The notes under the pieces are model-generated. The model had not been told where the DNA came from and did no database searches. It was given only the letters and a program-made list of their open reading frames with translations. DNA of 64,000 bases. Source: Pseudomonadota bacterium (GTDB lineage: Bacteria > Myxococcota_A > UBA796 > CAJQPC01). Shown one piece after another: positions 1 through 7,384 of this stretch. How positions within the stretch are numbered: position 1 is the stretch's first letter; the number at the start of each line of letters is the position of its first letter. The position numbers and the translations under genes are program-made. The DNA lies in the NCBI GenBank assembly GCA_024228935.1, contig JAAESX010000134.1, forward strand, positions 1 to 64,000. Direction: 5' to 3'.

Positions 1-1
1 G

Positions 2-931
2 GACCGCGATCTGACCAACGCCCACCTCTACTTCGAGAAGTGGAAGAAGCGGCTGCCGTTCCTCTGGACCATGGCCGGTCGGGACTGCCCGTACGGCAAG
101 TGCACGTTCTGCAGTTGGACGGTCACCTACCCGAAGTTCAGCGTCGTCTCGCCCGAGCACCTGTGCGACGAGATGGACATGCTTATCGCCCGCTACGGCG
201 CGAAGAACATCTTCGACGACACCGGCGCGCTGCCCGGCGGCAACTGGCTGAACCGCCTGTGCGACGAGATGGTGGCGCGCAAGATCAACGAAGAGGTGGT
301 CTTCGACTGCAACTTCCGCTTCGACTACTTCACCGAGAAGAACGTCCACAAGATGAAGAAGGCGGGCTTCCGGAAGCTCATCCTCGGCATCGAGTCGGCG
401 AGCGAGCGGACCATCGACATCCTGGACAAGTCGCTCACCCGCGAGCAGATCGTCGAGGGCTGCAAGATGGCCAGCATGGCCGGTCTCCAGCCGCACCTCA
501 CGATGATGGTCGGCTACCCCTGGGAGACCCGCGAGGACGCGTACGAGACGCTCGACCTGGCGCGGTACCTGATGCACAACGGGCTGGCGCACCACCTGCA
601 GGCCACGGTCGTGATGCCCTACCCCGGCACGCCGCTGTTCGAGCTCTGCCAGCGCAACGGCTGGATCCGCTTCGATGAGACCGACTACGAGCGGTACGAC
701 ATGACCGAGCCGGTCTGCGTGCTGACCGATATGGACCAGGAAGAGGTCGTCCAGATGGCCGGCCAGTTCTATAAGCTGTTCATGCACCCGAAGTTCCTGG
801 CGCGCCAGCTGACCGAGATCCGCTCTCCGGAAGACCTGGACTACGCGATGCGCGGGGTCTCCGCGATCTGGGGGCACATCAAGGACTTCGCCAAGATCCG
901 CGGCGACGACTACCTGGCGGCCGCCAAGTAG
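2..931 (+). CDS. Radical SAM protein, probably B12-binding type (5' end outside window)
   Basis: The gene runs into the window from the left, so its N-terminus is missing. The reading frame is open from base 2, and the internal ATG at 71 is not the start. The visible part begins with the radical SAM domain. The cluster motif at bases 95-121 reads CPYGKCTFC, a CX4CX2C variant seen in cobalamin-binding radical SAM proteins. It is followed by LGIESASERTIDIL, TMMVGYPWETRED and MPYPGTPLFELC, typical of the MiaB/BchE-like superfamily. A B12-binding domain would lie upstream and cannot be confirmed. The substrate cannot be told. The next gene, pfkA, follows after about 40 bases. Confidence 0.85.
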   Translation, partial: DRDLTNAHLYFEKWKKRLPFLWTMAGRDCPYGKCTFCSWTVTYPKFSVVSPEHLCDEMDMLIARYGAKNIFDDTGALPGGNWLNRLCDEMVARKINEEVVFDCNFRFDYFTEKNVHKMKKAGFRKLILGIESASERTIDILDKSLTREQIVEGCKMASMAGLQPHLTMMVGYPWETREDAYETLDLARYLMHNGLAHHLQATVVMPYPGTPLFELCQRNGWIRFDETDYERYDMTEPVCVLTDMDQEEVVQMAGQFYKLFMHPKFLARQLTEIRSPEDLDYAMRGVSAIWGHIKDFAKIRGDDYLAAAK

Positions 932-970
932 CGACCGGCAAGGATCGAGCGAGCCCGGTAGGCTCGCTCC

Positions 971-2044
971 ATGAACATCCATCGCGTCGGAATCCTGACA
1001 GGCGGCGGCGACGCCCCCGGCCTGAACGCCGTCATCCGTGCATTCGTGAAGCGCGCCGTCGGCCAGCTCCGTTGGCAGGTCATCGGCATCGAGGACAGCT
1101 TCGACGGGCTGCTCGAGCGCCCGTTCCGCATCCGGGAGATGACCCCGCAGAGCTGCGCGGGGCTGCTCGCACGCGGTGGGACCGTCCTGGGCACCACGAA
1201 CAAGGGCGACCCATTCGACTACAAGAGCCGTGGCGACGTGTCCCGGCAGCTGGTGGCCGCCATCGCCGAACTCGGCCTCGAAGGGCTGGTCGTCATCGGG
1301 GGCGACGGCACCCAGAAGATCGGGCTCCGCCTGATGCGGGACCACGGCATCCCTGTCGTCGGGGTGCCGAAGACCATCGACAACGACCTGTCCGCCACCG
1401 ACTACACGTTCGGGTTCCAGAGCGCGGTGGACGTCGCGACCGAGGCGCTGGACCGGCTCCACACGACCGCCGAGTCCCACGACCGCGTCCTCATCCTCGA
1501 GGTCATGGGACGAGACGCCGGGCACATCGCGCTGCACGCCGGAATCGCGGGCGGCGCCGACGCCATCGTCATCCCCGAGATCCCCTACGACATCGACAAG
1601 CTGTGCGCGAAGATCGACGCCCGGCGGGCTCGCAACCGCTTCTTCACGCTGATGATCGTGGCCGAGGGCGCCACCCCCATCGCCGGTCAGCGCCGGTCGC
1701 GGGTCGCTCAGCACGAGAAGGGCACGGTGCGCGTCGGAGGACCGGGCCCCCAGATCGCCGAGGCGCTGGCCGCCCGCCGCGATGTGGACGTCCGCGTCAC
1801 CGTGCTGGGTCACCTGCAGCGAGGCGGCTCGCCGATCCCCTTCGACCGGGTCCTCTCCACACGCTTCGGCGTGGCTGCGGTGGACCTCGTCCAGGAGGGT
1901 CGCTGGGGGGAGATCGCCGTGCTCAAGAACGGCTCGGTCGTCGGCGTGCCCATCGAGGAGGCCACCGAGACCTACCGGCTCGTGGACCCCGACGGCGAGC
2001 TGGTCCGCACCGCCAAGGCCGTGGGCGTCGTCTTCGGCGACTGA
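971..2044 (+). CDS. pfkA: 6-phosphofructokinase
   Basis: This 357-residue protein is a phosphofructokinase of glycolysis (fructose-6-phosphate to fructose-1,6-bisphosphate). The N-terminal nucleotide loop TGGGDAPGLNA is at residues 10-20. GGDGT at 111-115 and PKTIDNDL at 133-140 carry the two residues that sort the family. Gly is at the site equivalent to E. coli 104, which favours ATP. Lys is at the site equivalent to 124, as in the mixed-type bacterial and plant ATP enzymes; strict PPi enzymes have Asp plus Lys. EVMGRDAGHIALHAG and LGHLQRGGSP are the expected later motifs. It converges on apbE with a 9-base gap. ATP use is inferred from family rules. Confidence 0.95.
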   Translation: MNIHRVGILTGGGDAPGLNAVIRAFVKRAVGQLRWQVIGIEDSFDGLLERPFRIREMTPQSCAGLLARGGTVLGTTNKGDPFDYKSRGDVSRQLVAAIAELGLEGLVVIGGDGTQKIGLRLMRDHGIPVVGVPKTIDNDLSATDYTFGFQSAVDVATEALDRLHTTAESHDRVLILEVMGRDAGHIALHAGIAGGADAIVIPEIPYDIDKLCAKIDARRARNRFFTLMIVAEGATPIAGQRRSRVAQHEKGTVRVGGPGPQIAEALAARRDVDVRVTVLGHLQRGGSPIPFDRVLSTRFGVAAVDLVQEGRWGEIAVLKNGSVVGVPIEEATETYRLVDPDGELVRTAKAVGVVFGD

Positions 2045-2053
2045 GACGCTCGG

Positions 2054-2959
2054 TCAGTCCCAGCCGGACGAGGCCACGCGGTCCCCTTCCGTGGTGATGA
2101 CGAGGGCCTCGACGCCCTCGAGCCCTTCGATGACCGCGAGTCCATCGACCGGCCCGAGCACCATCACCGCGGTCGACAGTGCATCCGCATCCACGGCATC
2201 CGGGGCCATGACCGAGCTGCTGGCGACGCCCTCGGTCGGCCAGCCGGTGCGGGGGTCGAGGACGTGGTGGTACCGCTCGCCCCGGACGTCGATGTACCGC
2301 TCGTAGTCGCCACTCGTCGAGATGGAGCCCACGAGGTCGACGATCTCGAGCCACTCCTCGGGCCCTCCGCGCGGGTCCCGGACGCCGACACGCCAGGCGC
2401 GCCCCCTGGTCTGGCCTCGGGCGACCACCTGACCGCCCGCGGACAGCGTGAAGTCACGGTACCCCGCGGCCTCGAGCCGTTCAGCGGCGTGGTCGAGGGC
2501 CCAGCCCTTGGCGACGCCGCCCAGGCCGACCTGCATCCCGGGCGCCAGCATCACGCGCGGTCCGTCCAGCACCAGCTGTGTGTGGTCGATGCGCTGGACG
2601 GCTTCCTGGACGGCCTCGTCCGTGGGCAGGATGGGCCGGCTGAAGTTCCAGATGCTCCAGAGCGACGCCCAGGTCGGATCGAAGGCGCCCCCGGTCTGCT
2701 CGGCCAGCAGCTTCGACCGAGCCAGCAGCTCGCCGGTGTCGTCGTCGACGTACGCCCGCCCGTCCCGGTTCAGCAGGCCGATCGGTGAGTCGGCTCGCCA
2801 CTCGTTGCACCGCGCCTCGACGTCGCGGAAGGTCGACTCGATGGTGGGCAGCGCCCGGTCGACGTCCCCCACCACCGTGACGTCGATGCGCGTGGACATC
2901 GCGTAGAAGCTGGCGCTCTCGAGCTCGGGCTCGGCGCAGGCCAGCGCCAACAGGATCAC
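2054..2959 (-). CDS. apbE: FAD:protein FMN transferase (ApbE), lipoprotein
   Basis: ApbE moves FMN from FAD onto a Thr of a target protein outside the cytoplasm. The 301-residue product shows FYAMSTRI near the N-terminus, GGVAKGWALD in the middle, GDYERYIDVRG followed by HHVLDPRTGWP, and DADALSTAVMVLG near the C-terminus, all hallmarks of the family. The GTG start at 2959 overlaps the upstream stop (GTGA) and is the first start in frame. It gives a very short, uncharged lipoprotein signal, MILLALAC. It is the last gene of a minus-strand operon. A likely substrate in the same operon is the DUF3570 protein, which carries a DATSGAT motif. Confidence 0.93.
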   Translation of the reverse strand: MILLALACAEPELESASFYAMSTRIDVTVVGDVDRALPTIESTFRDVEARCNEWRADSPIGLLNRDGRAYVDDDTGELLARSKLLAEQTGGAFDPTWASLWSIWNFSRPILPTDEAVQEAVQRIDHTQLVLDGPRVMLAPGMQVGLGGVAKGWALDHAAERLEAAGYRDFTLSAGGQVVARGQTRGRAWRVGVRDPRGGPEEWLEIVDLVGSISTSGDYERYIDVRGERYHHVLDPRTGWPTEGVASSSVMAPDAVDADALSTAVMVLGPVDGLAVIEGLEGVEALVITTEGDRVASSGWD

Positions 2960-5244
2960 AGGCTCTCCAGGAACGCCACCAGGTCTTCGACCTCGGCGGC
3001 GGTCAGGTGACTGGCGCCACCGTGGGTGTCCGGCACGCCGTCGCGCTCGTTGAACCCGGTCTCACCGGGCTCCAGTGCCGGATGGCCGGGGGTGCAGATG
3101 ACCTCGCGCAGGCCCTGCGCCCGACCGTCGTGCAGCATCGACGGCGCACGGTCCCAGATGCCTCGCAGGCTCGGCACACCCAGGTAGACGTCACGCAGGT
3201 CGTCGCAGACGCGGTCGTCCTCGAGGCACAGCTCACCGCAGATCTCGTCGCAGGTGTCCATCTCCGACTGGGGGAAGATCTCGACGAAGCCATCGGCGAT
3301 CAGGTCCAGGTTGGTGCCGTCCTCGGCGCGATTGGGACTGACGACCGGCCCCATCCGGAGCGGCAGGTTCATCGGGTTGTTCTCGAGCGAGACCGCGAAC
3401 GTCGGGGCCGGATGGCAGACCGCGCAGCCCGTGCCGCTGCTCTCGAACAGCGCCTCGCCGCGCTCGACGGCCCCACGGTCCGGTGGGTTGGGGTTCGGGA
3501 GCAGCCGCGGCTCGGCGAGCAGGAACTGGCCGATGGCGCGCGTCACGCCATCGAAGTCGAGCGCGATCGGCTCCTGCTCCCGGGTGATGGGGTCCTCGTA
3601 GTAGAGCCCGTCACCGAACGACTCCCGCCGCCCCACCAGGGACTCGACCGCGGCCAGGACGTGCTCATCCCGCGTCGAGTACGCGGTGGGCCGCTCGTGC
3701 TCGAAGCCCCTGTCCCGCTCGGGGTCGAAGCCGTCCGCCGACGACGGGTTGGGCTCGTCGCACTCGGCGTAGCTCTGCGTCGCACAGTCGACCGGGGCGC
3801 CCTCGTCCCACAGCGTGTAGTCGCTGCAGCAGAAGTTCTCGATGCGCGCGAACTCGTTGAGCACGGGCTTGAAGTTCGTCTCGTCCATCGACGACTCGAA
3901 GAACCAGGGACGGGTGTCGGCGGCTCCGCGATACGCCATCGTCATGCGGCTCCCCCGCCCTCCGTACGCGGTCAGGGGCATCGAGAACGCCTTGTCGATG
4001 TTGCCGCCCTCGCGGTGACAGTGCGCGCAGCTCTGGTCGCCGTCGATCGAGATGGGGGCCGTGACGAAGTTGACCAGCTCGCCGAGCTCGGCGTCGGTTG
4101 CGGGGAATGCACCGCCCTCGACGTCCCCGACCACCACCTCGTGCTTCAGCTCGCCGCTGTGGTCGTGGATGCCCAGGCTCTCGCTGAGCCGGTTCGTGAC
4201 CAGGACGCGCGAGTCGGTCACCGCGACGCCGTGGGGCGCATGGCCAGCCGAGTCCCAGGTCGTGATGGGCTCGAGCGCTCCGGTGGCCGGATTCACGCGC
4301 AGCTCCTGGACCTGGTTCGAGGCCGAGTACGTGACCCAGACCGAGCCATCGTGCGCCGTGACCTGCTCGGGCAAGGCGCCCCCGACGATCCAGAGCGACT
4401 CGTCCGGGAGCAGGTCGGCCTGGCGGTCGGCATCTTCCGGATCGACGTCTCGATAGTCGAAGCAGCAGATGCTGTCCGAGGTGTAGCGCCAGGCCTCCTC
4501 GCCGGTCCGTGTGTCGATGACCGCCAGCTCGTTCTGAAGGTCCTGGAAGTTCACGTTGGGTGTGCCGTCGATCTCCGGCAGGTGGTGGGTCGAGGCGGAC
4601 AGGGTGGCGACGACGAGCCAGGGCTCGACCAACGCCAGCCCACTCGCCGGTGCCCCCAAATCCACGCGATGGGTCTCCTCGACGGTGTCCAGGTCCACGA
4701 TCGAGACGGTGCCGCCAGTCAGGGCCGCGACCGCGGCGACCTCGCTCCCGACCACCAGATCGCGGGGGTTGGAGCCCACCGGGACCGAGCCCACGAGCTG
4801 CAGGTCCGTGTCGAAGACCTGGGTCGCGTCCCGCCAGCGGTTGGTGGTCCAGAGCCGCCCCTCGTCGTCGAACGCGCCCTCGACCGTGTAGAAGTCGACC
4901 TCGACGCGCTCGACCTCCTTGAGCCTCTTCAGCGAGATCAGCGAGAGGAAGTTCGTGAAGCGGTGGAACACCACCAGGTGCTCGCCGTCCGGGTGCAGCG
5001 TCAGGCCGGTGGGGCCCGCCCCGACCTCGACGCGGTCGACCAGCTCGCCCGACGCCAGGTCCACGACCGCGACGTGGGTCCCCGGGTCGTCGACCGTGCC
5101 CTGCAGGCTGACGAAGGCGCGCTCGCCATGGACCACGACCTCGAGCGGCTTGTCCCGATGGGGCTGCTCGGGCCCTTCGTGCGGGTTGTCGTAGGGCTCC
5201 AGCGTCACCCACTCGCCCTGACATGCCAGCAACAGGAGGATCAC
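2956..5244 (-). CDS. YVTN beta-propeller / diheme cytochrome c lipoprotein
   Basis: The N-terminal part of this 762-residue protein is a propeller of YVTN-type repeats (HVAVVDLASGELVDRVEVG, TVSIVDLDTVEETHRVDLG). The C-terminal part resembles MauG/cytochrome-c-peroxidase-like diheme proteins. Heme motifs CAHCH (about residue 405) and CAVCH (about 605) are visible, followed by VPSLRGIWDRAPSMLHDGRA, a typical diheme-cytochrome sequence. Extra Cys-rich segments (CDEICGELC, and CC before the second heme) are unusual. The signal is the short MILLLLAC, with a GTG start overlapping the upstream stop. I infer an exported redox protein working with the other cytochromes of this operon. Confidence 0.85.
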   Translation of the reverse strand: MILLLLACQGEWVTLEPYDNPHEGPEQPHRDKPLEVVVHGERAFVSLQGTVDDPGTHVAVVDLASGELVDRVEVGAGPTGLTLHPDGEHLVVFHRFTNFLSLISLKRLKEVERVEVDFYTVEGAFDDEGRLWTTNRWRDATQVFDTDLQLVGSVPVGSNPRDLVVGSEVAAVAALTGGTVSIVDLDTVEETHRVDLGAPASGLALVEPWLVVATLSASTHHLPEIDGTPNVNFQDLQNELAVIDTRTGEEAWRYTSDSICCFDYRDVDPEDADRQADLLPDESLWIVGGALPEQVTAHDGSVWVTYSASNQVQELRVNPATGALEPITTWDSAGHAPHGVAVTDSRVLVTNRLSESLGIHDHSGELKHEVVVGDVEGGAFPATDAELGELVNFVTAPISIDGDQSCAHCHREGGNIDKAFSMPLTAYGGRGSRMTMAYRGAADTRPWFFESSMDETNFKPVLNEFARIENFCCSDYTLWDEGAPVDCATQSYAECDEPNPSSADGFDPERDRGFEHERPTAYSTRDEHVLAAVESLVGRRESFGDGLYYEDPITREQEPIALDFDGVTRAIGQFLLAEPRLLPNPNPPDRGAVERGEALFESSGTGCAVCHPAPTFAVSLENNPMNLPLRMGPVVSPNRAEDGTNLDLIADGFVEIFPQSEMDTCDEICGELCLEDDRVCDDLRDVYLGVPSLRGIWDRAPSMLHDGRAQGLREVICTPGHPALEPGETGFNERDGVPDTHGGASHLTAAEVEDLVAFLESL

Positions 5245-5723
5245 TCGCCCAGCCCCGTGTCGCAGTCGTCCTCACCCGTGTGGATGCAAGCGTCCTCGTC
5301 GACGAGCGTCCCGCTGCCCGTGGCGACGCAGGTCCAGCCATCGCCGTCGAGCCGGACCGCGATCTCGGCTGAGCGGCCCTCGTACAGGCCGATGGAGGAG
5401 TCCGGCAGGAACAGCAGGATCTCGTCGCTCATGTCGCCCTCGAAGAACGCCGCCTGGGTGCCTCCGATGGGCTCGTCGCCGTCGACGGTCAGGCTCCAGG
5501 TCGAGACGGTCCGGGTCGGCCCCTCGCCGTCCAGACGCATCGCTGTGCGGACGAACAGGAACCCCTGGAAGCCGAGCACGAGCTCGAGCTGACCTCCATC
5601 GAGCGGCACGAACGCGTTCGAGCTGTCGATCTGACCGAGCGTGCAGTCGCCCTCGGTGACCGCGCTGTCCTCGGGACCGCCGCCAGGACAGGCCAGGAGC
5701 CACAAGAGCCTAGAACTCAGCAT
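5241..5723 (-). CDS. Small putative lipoprotein of the cytochrome/ApbE operon
   Basis: This 160-residue protein has a short lipoprotein-like signal with Cys at residue 12 (MLSSRLLWLLAC), then a Gly/Asp-rich linker and a mostly beta body. I recognise no domain. Two Cys (CTLGQ near the start, TCVATG and CIHTGEDDC near the end) could form disulfides. It overlaps the end of the DUF3570 gene by 14 bases and the start of the YVTN/diheme gene by 4 bases, so it is translationally coupled inside the operon. A role in the flavin/heme module is inferred from position only. Confidence 0.75.
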   Translation of the reverse strand: MLSSRLLWLLACPGGGPEDSAVTEGDCTLGQIDSSNAFVPLDGGQLELVLGFQGFLFVRTAMRLDGEGPTRTVSTWSLTVDGDEPIGGTQAAFFEGDMSDEILLFLPDSSIGLYEGRSAEIAVRLDGDGWTCVATGSGTLVDEDACIHTGEDDCDTGLGE

Positions 5724-6801
5724 TCAGTCCTCCTCCGATGAGCCACGAACGCACCGACGGTGCCTCGGCGTACTGGAAGCCCATCCGGTCGGCGCGCAGC
5801 TCGACGCCGAGCCGCAGAAAAGGGCCCGCGCCGTAGAACGACCACTCACCGCTCCCGCCCAGGGTCCAGTCCGACAGGGCCTGGAGCTCGCGGTCCGCGC
5901 TGCGGTGACTCGGGATCGAGCGCGCATCGCCGGTGTACGTCACCGGCACGAACGACGCCCCGCTCTGCCGCGTGTACCGGGCCTTGCCCCAGACCAGCAG
6001 CCGCTCGTCCGCCAGCATGACGCCCGGTGCGAGTCGGCCGGTCACGCCCTTGACCCCCCATGAGTCGAGCGAGCCCGCCAGCGACGCATGAACGGCTGCG
6101 CGGCTCCCGGTCAGGTGCGAGTACCGCAGGCCCACGGCGCCACGCGTTCGCAGGTCCGGGTGTCGCTCGGTCACGACGATCGAGGGCTTGTCCTCGTCGA
6201 ACAGCGGCACGTACCGGTACGGCGATGCGTTGCAGCCCAGCCCCGAGTCGCACCAGGCGTGCTGCCCCGAGAACTTGCCCGAGAGCACGCTCCGCGGGCC
6301 CAGGATCTGTGTCCAGCCCAGCTGCCCCGTCACGGTCCGCTCCATCGAGTCCGCGCCTTCGGCCAGGTTCTTGCCGGCGCCTCCTCCGGCGCCGACCGCC
6401 AGCGTCGCCGTCCGCTCCCAGAGCTCCGCCTCGGCGTTCACGCTTCCGTTCAGGCCGCGGTAGTCGCCCTCGAGGCTCGTCGTCCCGCTCACCCCGACGC
6501 GTCGGTCTTCGGACAGCGACCGGGTGGCGACGAGGGTGGCGCCGGTCCGCCGCTCGGAGAACGTCGTCGCGCTCGAGACCCCGTCCACGCGGAGCACCTG
6601 GGTCGCTCCCGAGGTCGCGTCCACCGTGCCCGAGCCAGCGAGCTCCCAGGACCCGAGCCCCAGCGTCGCGTAGAGCGAGGGCATCCAGACCCGGACGAGG
6701 CCGTCGTCGTACGCGTCCACGCCCATCCCAGCCTGTCCAGACGCGAACGCGGAGCCCCCCGCGAGGAGCGCCGCGGCCGCGAGGGTCACTCGCAGCCGCA
6801 C
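5710..6801 (-). CDS. DUF3570 outer-membrane-like protein with DATSGAT motif
   Basis: The frame is open further upstream, but the GTG at 6801 gives a normal signal peptide (MRLRVTLAAAALLAGGSAFA). It overlaps the DUF4266 gene by 16 bases, so I chose it (363 residues). The sequence is rich in alternating beta strands ending in Phe, as in a beta-barrel. DVDGVSSATTF-like spacing and neighbours place it in DUF3570, a family found next to DUF4266, TlpA-type thioredoxins and ApbE. Residues 61-67 read DATSGAT, matching the D-x-x-S/T-G-A-T sequence on which ApbE attaches FMN; the acceptor would be Thr67. Flavinylation is an inference; the family name rests on pattern and context. Confidence 0.8.
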   Translation of the reverse strand: MRLRVTLAAAALLAGGSAFASGQAGMGVDAYDDGLVRVWMPSLYATLGLGSWELAGSGTVDATSGATQVLRVDGVSSATTFSERRTGATLVATRSLSEDRRVGVSGTTSLEGDYRGLNGSVNAEAELWERTATLAVGAGGGAGKNLAEGADSMERTVTGQLGWTQILGPRSVLSGKFSGQHAWCDSGLGCNASPYRYVPLFDEDKPSIVVTERHPDLRTRGAVGLRYSHLTGSRAAVHASLAGSLDSWGVKGVTGRLAPGVMLADERLLVWGKARYTRQSGASFVPVTYTGDARSIPSHRSADRELQALSDWTLGGSGEWSFYGAGPFLRLGVELRADRMGFQYAEAPSVRSWLIGGGLNAEF

Positions 6802-6980
6802 GACGCTCCAGCCCCCTCGACCGCGGGAAGGACCGCCTCGCGCACGCCGAGCACGTGCATCTCGGCCGTGCTCACGGGCTCGACCATGGTCGGGGCCATC
6901 AGCTGGGCACGCTGGTACGCCTTCACGTCCGGCGGCTTGAGCTTCAGCGAGCAGGCACAGATCACCAGGAGAACGCTCAC
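6786..6980 (-). CDS. DUF4266-like small lipoprotein
   Basis: This 64-residue protein starts with a very short signal (MSVLLVICAC) and continues with VKAYQRAQLMAPTM, which resembles the V-x-P-W/Y-x-R-x-x-L-A-x-P-x-M core of DUF4266. The family occurs directly beside DUF3570 and ApbE in many bacteria and has no proven function. The gene overlaps both neighbours (4 bases upstream, 16 bases downstream), so stoichiometric coupling with DUF3570 is likely. The C-terminus ends in a Cys pair (CGC). Confidence 0.75.
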   Translation of the reverse strand: MSVLLVICACSLKLKPPDVKAYQRAQLMAPTMVEPVSTAEMHVLGVREAVLPAVEGAGASCGCE

Positions 6981-7384
6981 TCGTCACCTCCGGAGGCCCA
7001 GTCCAGGAGCGCCTCGTACTCGGGCTCTCCGGTGTCCTCGTAGACGGTCACCACATGGGGCGTCCCGCCGGCGTCCTCGGCCAGCGGCTTGGTCAGGAGC
7101 AGGCTGTCCTCGACCGGACGCGCCAGGAACGCGCGCACCCGGTCGAAGTTCGCGACGAGTTCGTCCTCGTCGAGCTCACCCTCCAGGAAGTCGTCGTCCG
7201 GGTCGGCACGGTGCCAGCCCACGGCGTAGAACTCGAGCGGGCGCGAGGCGTTCCCATGGCAGGCCGGCGTCGAGCACCGCGGCTCGAGCACCGGCTGGAC
7301 CTGGTCGACGAAGACGTCGTAGTCGGCGTCGACCACGCTGGTTGTCGAGGGCTGCGGACAGCCGAGCAGGAGGAGCCAGGTCAT
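6977..7384 (-). CDS. Small c-type cytochrome-like lipoprotein (CX4CH)
   Basis: The real gene is the 135-residue C-terminal part of a longer open frame. ATG at 7384 overlaps the upstream stop (ATGA) and gives the signal MTWLLLLGC. A single possible heme site reads CSTPACH, a CX4CH spacing. The rest (LLLTKPLAEDAGGTPH, EYEALLDWASGG) matches a domain repeated in the N-terminal part of the neighbouring 887-residue cytochrome, which suggests divergence from it by duplication. It probably carries electrons in the same exported chain. Whether CX4CH binds heme here is untested. Confidence 0.75.
   Translation of the reverse strand: MTWLLLLGCPQPSTTSVVDADYDVFVDQVQPVLEPRCSTPACHGNASRPLEFYAVGWHRADPDDDFLEGELDEDELVANFDRVRAFLARPVEDSLLLTKPLAEDAGGTPHVVTVYEDTGEPEYEALLDWASGGDE

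Noticed and set aside
71..931. Start of the first radical SAM gene at the ATG at 71
   Set aside because: The frame is open to the window edge and coding-like before 71; the motif CPYGKCTFC would lie unusually close to such a start.
3007..5592. 861-residue plus-strand open frame opposite the YVTN/diheme cytochrome
   Set aside because: It is the GC-rich antisense of a gene with heme motifs and propeller repeats; it shows no domain of its own.
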